Assembly (NCBI GenBank): GCA_900541475.1
Contig: UQJV01000053.1
Coordinates: forward strand, 1-10,956
Direction of reading: 5' to 3'
DNA from: an uncultured Collinsella sp.
Lineage (GTDB): Bacteria > Actinomycetota > Coriobacteriia > Coriobacteriales > Coriobacteriaceae
DNA: 10,956 nucleotides
Positions within the stretch are counted from its first letter, which is position 1; the number at the start of each line of letters is the position of its first letter. Made by a program: the position numbers and the translations under genes. The notes under the pieces were generated by a model. That model was not told the origin of the DNA, made no database searches, and was given only the letters and a program-made list of their open reading frames with translations. Below are positions 6,193-10,956 of this stretch, piece by piece.

Positions 6193-6201
6193 GCGGCGCC
6201 C

Positions 6202-6987
6202 CTATCGGACCACCGTGGCCTCGGTCGGGATGGCCCCCAGCACCGCCGCGTACTCGGTGGGGTAGAGCCGGCTGATCGTCTTCACGTCGCGTATGACGAT
6301 ATTCCGGTCGTCCGGCTCGGTGATGCCGTATCCGAACGCCTGGAGCGTCTCGATGGACTCCTGGATCCTCTGTTGGAACATGGGGCCCGGATCGACCCTC
6401 AGCCCGAGGTACCCGCGCCAAAGGCACGGCGAGGCGCGCAGCATGTTGTGGATTTTGGAGATAGGCTCGATGTCGGCGTAGACGTTGAGCGTCACCATGG
6501 CGTCCTTGTGCCCGAGGATGGATTGGAGCGCCTTGATATCGCCGCCCTGGCGGATCCGCTGCGTGGCGAACGTGTGGCGAAGGCCGTGGGACGTAATCAG
6601 CTCGTCGTTGGTGCCCATGAGGCCGTTGGTCTTCGAGAACGTCTTGAACGCCCTGCAGATATAGCTGGTCGTCGCGAAGGTCGCGCCCGGCCCCGACAGG
6701 ACGTAGCAGTCCCCGATTCCGACCGACCCGACGAGGCCACGCGAGCGCAACTTCCCGTGATTGATCTCGTGAATCTCCTTCAGGAAGGGGAGCAGACCGA
6801 CCGGGTCGATGGGAATGGCCCTGGAATCATGGGTCTTGGTGTCCTTGATGAACGAACCCATCCCCTTCGCGTACGCCACCGAGTGCCTGATCGAGATCAG
6901 GCCCGTCTCGAAATCCACATCGCACCACCGAAGGCCGCAGACCTCGCCGATTCGCATCCCCGTGTGCAGGGCGAGTACGACCGCCCT
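6202..6987 (-). pseudogene. Tyrosine recombinase (phage-type integrase), N-terminally truncated
   Basis: Only the catalytic domain and C-terminal tail remain. Counting from the first in-frame ATG (6955-6957; 251 residues), the full active site is present: Arg2 in MRIGEV, Lys41 in the beta-hairpin, HGLR (His124, Arg127), GHK (His150) and the nucleophile Tyr160 in NVYADI. Homology extends ten codons upstream of that ATG (AVVLALHTG) to a TAG at 6988-6990, which is the stop of the XRE gene. The arm-binding and core-binding domains (normally about 150-180 residues) are absent, and no good ribosome binding site precedes the ATG. A start at 6957 would drop the helix just before the catalytic Arg, so an active enzyme is unlikely. 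It is probably the relic of an integrative element cut by deletion or insertion. Confidence 0.8.
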
Positions 6988-7239
6988 CTAATCCTCGGCG
7001 GACCAATCGAGTCCGAACTCCTTTCGGGCATCCTCTTCGCTCATGACTTCGAGAAGGTCTCCGGGTTGGCAACGAAGGGCGAGGCATAGCTGCTCGAGTG
7101 TGTTGAAGCGAATGCCGCGAATATGCCCTTTTTTTATACGGGACAGGTTCACGGGCGTGGTTCCAATCCTTTCGGCAAGTTCGTTCGAGGAAATCTTTCG
7201 CTCGGCCATGATCTTGTCGAGGCGAACAATTACGGGCAT
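6988..7239 (-). CDS. XRE-family transcriptional regulator, YozG-like
   Basis: DNA-binding protein of 83 residues with a Cro/C1-type helix-turn-helix covering about residues 6-62 (ISSNELAERIGTTPVNLSRI at 16-35). The opening MPVIVRLDKIMAERK and the FNTLEQLCLALRCQPGDLLE segment are typical of the small YozG group, which is usually encoded next to a DUF2975 membrane protein, as here. The ATG at 7237-7239 follows AAGGA, which overlaps the TAA of the DUF2975 gene; the genes are 9 bases apart and surely cotranscribed. The last nine or so residues (GLDWSAED) run directly to a TAG, after which the same frame continues into integrase sequence. It likely binds the inverted repeats in the divergent control region near 7800. 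Confidence 0.92.
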   Translation of the reverse strand: MPVIVRLDKIMAERKISSNELAERIGTTPVNLSRIKKGHIRGIRFNTLEQLCLALRCQPGDLLEVMSEEDARKEFGLDWSAED

Positions 7240-7248
7240 GGCGTTTCC

Positions 7249-7761
7249 TTACGCAATCTCGTCGGAGTCGAGGTACAGCTCTCGGGCGTACAAGAAGAGC
7301 TGGGAAAGCATGAACAGGACGATGCCGAGAACCAGAGAGGTCCAGTCGAATGATGAAGCGATCTCTTGGGCGCCGACGGCCCCCTCGCCGCCAAACATCG
7401 AAACGGAGGTTTCGAGTGAGCCGGCGTAGAGGCTGGTGGCAGCTTGAACAACGAAGAGAATGCCGAGCACCTTCAAGCATGTCGCAGACCCTTTCTTGAA
7501 GGGGTCTCCGCTCTTGATCGTCCACACGAGAACGGCGCTGAGGATGGTCGTAGCGATACCGATGACGGCAGGGACCAATGTCGAGATCGCAAGGGCTGGA
7601 TACGCGGGGGAGTCTGCAATTACAGGGTTGTCGAGCACTTCGATTGCTGGCTTTAAGGAGAGCGCCACTTGTGCGATGGCGGTGGCGCAAAGGGTCGCAG
7701 AGGCTATCGCACATGCGATGCGGAAGGAATGAAGCCGGGGAGTGCGATTGTCGGAACTCAT
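7249..7761 (-). CDS. DUF2975 domain-containing membrane protein
   Basis: Integral membrane protein of 170 residues with four predicted helices (about 13-35, 55-80, 96-113 and 139-158) and a short cytoplasmic tail, ARELYLDSDEIA. The GDPF segment (85-88) between helices 2 and 3 and the acidic, Leu-rich end match the DUF2975 family, to which B. subtilis YoaS belongs. The molecular function is not established. The pairing with a YozG-type regulator is recurrent and suggests a membrane partner or sensor for the repressor. The ATG at 7759-7761 follows GGAGG at 5 bases. A promoter candidate lies upstream at 7805-7833, divergent from the transporter genes. Assignment rests on topology, motifs and context. 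Confidence 0.82.
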   Translation of the reverse strand: MSSDNRTPRLHSFRIACAIASATLCATAIAQVALSLKPAIEVLDNPVIADSPAYPALAISTLVPAVIGIATTILSAVLVWTIKSGDPFKKGSATCLKVLGILFVVQAATSLYAGSLETSVSMFGGEGAVGAQEIASSFDWTSLVLGIVLFMLSQLFLYARELYLDSDEIA

Positions 7762-7791
7762 AATAACCTCCGAAGAATTTAAAAAACTCAG

Positions 7792-7833
7792 GTTACTTTT
7801 TAACAGTTTATGTTAAATTGACTTTGCCGGCAA
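7792..7833 (-). promoter_or_regulatory. Promoter of the DUF2975-XRE operon with nested inverted repeats (candidate operator)
   Basis: On the minus strand, TTGCCG (7833 down to 7828) and TAAACT (7810 down to 7805) are spaced exactly 17 bases, a fair -35/-10 pair. TTTAAC (7799-7804) and GTTAAA (7812-7817) form an inverted repeat centred on the -10. GTTA (7792-7795) with TAAC (7801-7804) adds a third half-site. A perfect 10-bp palindrome, TTGCCGGCAA (7824-7833), covers the -35. The pattern fits autoregulation by the XRE protein. For the divergent transporter genes only a weak plus-strand promoter is visible (GTTAAA 7812-7817 and TAATAA 7835-7840, 17 apart), so one operator could serve both directions. 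Confidence 0.5.
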
Positions 7834-7840
7834 GTAATAA

Positions 7841-7863
7841 GGGCCGAGCATTTTGTTCGGCCC
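7841..7863. terminator. Hairpin between the divergent operons
   Basis: GGGCCGAGC (7841-7849) pairs with GTTCGGCCC (7855-7863), 9 pairs including one G-U, around a 5-base loop. On the minus strand the stem is followed by TTATTACTT, so it would work best as a leftward terminator shielding the DUF2975 promoter from antisense transcription. On the plus strand it would lie in or just before the 5' leader of the permease gene. Confidence 0.45.
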
Positions 7864-7896
7864 CTCTGTTCCGACTGGATGAGGTTAAGGTTGGCG

Positions 7897-10119
7897 ATGA
7901 ATATGCTCAAAATCTCGAAGGCGATCTTTAGGTCGCTTCTCTCCTCCAGGTCGCTCTGTGTTGTCGTTGTTGCGTTGATGGTTCTTTGTGCTCTGCCCGT
8001 CTTCAGGAGCGCGGCTGGCATCGACGGACGGGTCGAATACCTCGAGTCGGGAATAACCCGTGTTGAGCAGGAATTGTCAGCATCCTATGCGGATGCGCTT
8101 GTGAATGCGGGGGAGGACGGTGTCTATACCTCTTCATCAAGCATGCCCGCGCTTCTGTACCCTCTTGCCGCGGGACGTCTTATCTTGGCACCGCTCTCTC
8201 CCCTACTTCCGTTTCTGCAGATATCGGATGGAGAGTACACCTATTATGACGGATCGAAGGAGTACTTGCTATGGGTCGCAACGGCCGTTGCCGTCTCGTT
8301 CCTTGCCGCGCGTCTTAACAAACGTGAAAAGCTCATCATCCAGGCACCGATGGGCGAGCTGGGTAGACTTGTTGCATCGAGCGTATGGGCGAGTGTTTTT
8401 GCAATGCTTGCCGTCCTCGCCATCAATCTTCCAGGGATAATCGCCGCGCTTGTGAAGAATGGCCCGGGCTCGCCGTTCTATCCGATAGGCTACATTCAAT
8501 ATGCGACTCCGGTTATCAAACCGGCTTGGCTGGTGTTCGCGCAGACGGCCATCTTGCAATTCTTGGTGGCAGCGTTCATCTCGCTTGTCGTTCACCTTGC
8601 CGTGAAGATTGCCAATAACCCTACGCTTGGAATCGTGTTCGTATGTGCCCTGATGGGGGTGACGATGGTTCCCGGGTATTACGGAAGATCCATCGCTTTA
8701 CGTGAGTTCGCCCTGTTGAATCCCCTTACGTATGCGAACACTGAGTTGACCGTCGGCGCCTATAGCCCGTACCCGACAACGCAGATAGTGAATCTGCCTG
8801 GACTTTGCTTCGAGCGTGGCGCGATTGCCCTCGTATGCGCAATCGGGATCGAGGTGCTGGCAATTAGCCTGCTTTGCGTTGCTGGAAAGAGCGGCTGCGC
8901 GTGCCCGATATCCCCGATTTGTCTTGAGAGAGGTTCCTTCACTGCATCGAGAACGGCAACTCGTTCGAGCGCTTGTGCCTCCGCCGTTGCATACGTAAGA
9001 ACGATGGGGAAACTGCTCCTGCGTTCTCCTGCCCTCGCCGTATGCGCGATTGCAATGTCGACGACGATGCTGGCCCCGGCTCTGGTCGAGATGTTTCCTG
9101 ACGCTGATAACGTTTCCGCTGTTCGGTATAGGGATGGGGAGCTCCGTTCAATAGATCGGTATCTAGAGCAGAACGCTGCGAATATGGACGTCGAGGGCAA
9201 AGCGGCCCTGGAAGACATGCGGGATGCTCTTTCGGGTTTCGTGTACGCGCCTATGCCTGCGGAGGGGTTTCGAAGCCTTGCGACGTACGAGCGCGCTCGA
9301 GGTGAGCTGGGCGCGGCAGATGCGACTCTCCTGCAATCGATCGGAATCGAGCCGGAGACTCCTTCTCGTGCGGAGGCGCGCGCCCTTCTGCTTGAGTCGA
9401 TCGCGAGCTTGCCGGACCCCAAGGTTTACGAGTTAAGTACGAAGATGCCCCCATTAATCCTCCTTTCGTATCTCCAGGCAGCGCTTCCCTCCTTATTTTT
9501 GCTGTTGCCCGTGGTTGTCACATCGCTCGCGTGCACCCACCTGCAGTGTCGTTCCCTTCTGGTTCTCCAGATCCCCGCAACAGCGCATGTGCGTTTTCTG
9601 ACGGCTGTTGCGCTGGCTCTCCTGCTTGGCTTGGTGCTGCTTTTGGTGTCGATGGTTCCCGCTGTCGTTGTGTCCGTGATTAAGAGCGGTGCGGGTGGAT
9701 CGGAGTATCCCGTCGCTCTCATTCGGGCGGGAGCTTCGACAACGTCCACGGTGGGGGAGGCGGTGTTGTGCAGTATTCCGTTGCTGGTCATGGCATACGG
9801 CGTGATTTCCGTCGTCGCTGCGTTGACAGCAGCGATTAGCCGCAACCCCGTTGTCACCGGAATGGTTTGCGCGGTTCTCTTGGTGTTGGGTTCGTTGAGC
9901 GCTCATGTTGAAAGCGTGGGCATGGGCGTCGCGCTGCTGGCTCCATTCGCCTCGTTTGATCCCGCTTCCCAGGTGGGGACGATTGGGTTCCTTGGGCGAG
10001 GGACGAACGCGATGCCTTTTGGAGAGGTCGTCGGCGCATCGGGCGCTCTGCTGGTGGTCTTGGGCGCCGTATCTCCGTTGATGGTGCGCCTGAGTGTTCC
10101 AAAGATCGAAAGGGGATGA
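7897..10119 (+). CDS. ABC-2 type permease, internally duplicated (two fused half-permeases)
   Basis: Membrane subunit of an ABC transporter, 740 residues. Each half has one helix, an extracytoplasmic domain with a charged helical stretch, then about five more helices: half 1 with helices near 19-36, 123-139, 160-186, 212-238, 243-259 and 306-329, and half 2 near 377-396, 519-545, 566-595, 621-645, 650-667 and 712-731. The halves are homologous at a constant offset of 409: LIIQAP (146) with LLVLQIP (554), LPGIIAALVKNG (178) with VPAVVVSVIKSG (587), and NNP (240) with RNP (649). One chain thus supplies what is normally a permease dimer. The ATG at 7897 is preferred because AAGG lies 6 bases upstream; ATGs at 7879 and 7903 are in frame. 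The stop lies 5 bases before the ATPase start. The substrate is unknown; peptide or antimicrobial export or resistance is possible by context. Confidence 0.85.
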   Translation: MNMLKISKAIFRSLLSSRSLCVVVVALMVLCALPVFRSAAGIDGRVEYLESGITRVEQELSASYADALVNAGEDGVYTSSSSMPALLYPLAAGRLILAPLSPLLPFLQISDGEYTYYDGSKEYLLWVATAVAVSFLAARLNKREKLIIQAPMGELGRLVASSVWASVFAMLAVLAINLPGIIAALVKNGPGSPFYPIGYIQYATPVIKPAWLVFAQTAILQFLVAAFISLVVHLAVKIANNPTLGIVFVCALMGVTMVPGYYGRSIALREFALLNPLTYANTELTVGAYSPYPTTQIVNLPGLCFERGAIALVCAIGIEVLAISLLCVAGKSGCACPISPICLERGSFTASRTATRSSACASAVAYVRTMGKLLLRSPALAVCAIAMSTTMLAPALVEMFPDADNVSAVRYRDGELRSIDRYLEQNAANMDVEGKAALEDMRDALSGFVYAPMPAEGFRSLATYERARGELGAADATLLQSIGIEPETPSRAEARALLLESIASLPDPKVYELSTKMPPLILLSYLQAALPSLFLLLPVVVTSLACTHLQCRSLLVLQIPATAHVRFLTAVALALLLGLVLLLVSMVPAVVVSVIKSGAGGSEYPVALIRAGASTTSTVGEAVLCSIPLLVMAYGVISVVAALTAAISRNPVVTGMVCAVLLVLGSLSAHVESVGMGVALLAPFASFDPASQVGTIGFLGRGTNAMPFGEVVGASGALLVVLGAVSPLMVRLSVPKIERG

Positions 10120-10124
10120 TCTCG

Positions 10125-10865
10125 ATGATTGACCTTCAAACGCTGACGATCTCTTATGGAAAGAAGGTGCTCGTAGATTCGGTGAACGCTGAGTTTGCCT
10201 CGGGTACGGTCTACGGTCTCGTCGCTCCGAACGGGCATGGAAAGACGACGTTGCTGCGTGCGATGGCAGGTTTGCCGGGTCCTCGCGTGGACGGGAGCAT
10301 CGTTCTGGATGAGGTGCAGGGTACGGGTGCGAGAGAGGTCCGTTCTATGATCTTCTATGCACCTGGTGAGGGGACGCTGCTGTATCCCGGATTGCGTGCG
10401 GAAGATCACCTCAAGATGGTTTGCGATATGTGGCCGCATGCTCGCGATATCGAAGAGATAGTGGAACAAACGCAGATAGGCGAGTTCGCGAAGATGAGTA
10501 TTCGCACTCTGAGCCAGGGCATGAAGCAGCAGCTTACCCTGACGATTGCGTATGCGACGGGCGCGCGGTACCTTCTATTAGATGAGCCCATGAACGCGCT
10601 CGACCCCAGCAGGGTGAACTTGCATTCCGAGATTCTCAGGAAGCTGGCCGATTCTGGTACGTGCATCATCATGTCATCCCACATCTTGGATTCGGTCGAT
10701 AGGCTGTGCGATGAGATTCTGTTTTTGAAGGATGGGAGGCTCATTAGAAGCATTCCGCAAGATGATGCTGCGCCGAAGTCTCCTGGATCCCATTTCGCAA
10801 AGCCTGCCGGACGCGCCGAGGGTGCGCTAAGCACGTATCGGCGACTCTACGAAAAGGGCGGGTAG
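10125..10865 (+). CDS. ABC transporter ATP-binding protein
   Basis: Cytoplasmic ATPase, 246 residues, energising the upstream permease. Walker A is APNGHGKT (34-41), the signature LSQGM (129-133), Walker B YLLLDE (149-154, catalytic Glu154), the D-loop ALD (158-160), and the switch His186 in SSHILD. The Q-loop is unusual: where relatives read Y-x-P-Q-E this protein has YAPGEG (78-83), so the Gln is a Gly. The ATG at 10125 is chosen because AAAGGGG (10109-10115) lies 9 bases upstream; the ATG at 10116 touches that sequence with no spacer, although it would give an ATGA overlap with the permease stop. The linker after residue 205 ends in a basic tail. Translational coupling with the permease is likely. 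Confidence 0.92.
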   Translation: MIDLQTLTISYGKKVLVDSVNAEFASGTVYGLVAPNGHGKTTLLRAMAGLPGPRVDGSIVLDEVQGTGAREVRSMIFYAPGEGTLLYPGLRAEDHLKMVCDMWPHARDIEEIVEQTQIGEFAKMSIRTLSQGMKQQLTLTIAYATGARYLLLDEPMNALDPSRVNLHSEILRKLADSGTCIIMSSHILDSVDRLCDEILFLKDGRLIRSIPQDDAAPKSPGSHFAKPAGRAEGALSTYRRLYEKGG

Positions 10866-10867
10866 AA

Positions 10868-10956
10868 ATGCAAGTTAAAAATCTATGTGGTCAATGTGAT
10901 ACCGTTGAACCCGCATATCGATACCGCTCAGCCATTCGCCTCGCCCCCGTCGCACG
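10868..10956 (+). CDS. Possible start of a further gene, cut by the window edge
   Basis: An ATG two bases after the ATPase stop opens a frame that runs to the window end for 29 codons (start MQVKNLCGQCDTVEP). The spacing suits an operon, but the upstream sequence GGGCGGGTAGAA is a poor ribosome binding site and the first 40 bases are AT-rich, as a spacer would be. I recognise no family. It could equally be non-coding. Confidence 0.3.
   Translation, partial: MQVKNLCGQCDTVEPAYRYRSAIRLAPVA

Larger units (their letters stand above)
5934..6201. other. Gene-free stretch between the ACT gene and the integrase remnant
   Basis: No credible gene is seen here; open frames across it are shadows extending from the neighbours. 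It contains six A (5945-5950), a weak 6-bp hairpin GAGCCG/CGGCTC (6015-6020 with 6034-6039), the TCAGCCG repeats and the GC-rich hairpins listed separately. The stretch next to an integrase 3' end is where an attachment site would normally lie. No tRNA or tRNA 3' end was recognised. Confidence 0.5.

Noticed and set aside
6184..7089. Open frame of 301 codons on the plus strand
   Set aside because: Antisense to the integrase catalytic domain and the XRE gene; rich in Arg, Gly and Asp with no recognisable domain.
6827..7714. Open frame of 295 codons on the minus strand, considered as the missing integrase N-terminal half
   Set aside because: Its translation is Arg/Pro-rich and shows no integrase arm-binding or core-binding sequence; it is out of frame with the real XRE and DUF2975 genes it overlaps.
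7818..7823. TTGACT as the -35 of the transporter promoter
   Set aside because: The only -10-like sequence downstream (TAATAA) is 11 bases away, too close; at 17 bases lies GGGCCG.

Overview
The window looks like chromosomal DNA of a high-GC, Gram-positive gut anaerobe, most likely Collinsella or a close relative in the Coriobacteriia. This is inferred from the GC-rich codon use of the housekeeping genes, clear AAGGAG-type ribosome binding sites, a Cof-type HAD/citrate synthase gene set, and short GGGGAC-type intergenic repeats. Nothing in the window names the species.

Left part (1-5865, housekeeping). A long hairpin at the left edge is followed by a leader with a textbook intrinsic terminator 20 bases upstream of an adenine deaminase gene (ade, +). 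Two HAD-IIB (Cof-type) phosphatases follow and face each other (2223-3017 + and 3152-3994 -). Then come a minus-strand citrate synthase (4082-5500) with a strong terminator and, upstream of it, an ACT-domain protein (5578-5865). The ACT and citrate synthase genes probably form one operon read leftwards, supplying citrate for 2-oxoglutarate and glutamate synthesis, with the ACT protein as a possible small-molecule sensor. Two genes (ade and the minus-strand HAD) end at a TAG that is the TAG of a 27-nt repeat built around CGACTAGTCG and GGGGACGTTCTT. The repeats fill the convergent gap between the two HAD genes.

Middle (5866-7761, boundary of an accessory region). About 335 bases without a gene hold a palindrome overlapping a possible -10 for the ACT operon, then short repeats and GC-rich hairpins. 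Next, on the minus strand, is the catalytic half of a tyrosine recombinase whose DNA-binding N-terminal half is missing. It abuts, in the same frame and separated only by a TAG codon, a small XRE regulator of the YozG type. The regulator follows a four-helix DUF2975 membrane protein, a known gene pairing.

Right part (7762-10956). A divergent control region carries a candidate promoter with nested AT-rich inverted repeats, a likely target of the XRE protein. On the plus strand lie a 740-residue ABC-2 permease that is a tandem duplication of a roughly 400-residue unit, its ATPase with a changed Q-loop, and possibly the start of another gene at the window edge. The permease/ATPase genes look less GC-rich than the left part and sit beside an integrase remnant, so this half is probably an acquired transporter module under control of the DUF2975/XRE pair. 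No rRNA, tRNA, CRISPR array or complete insertion sequence was seen.
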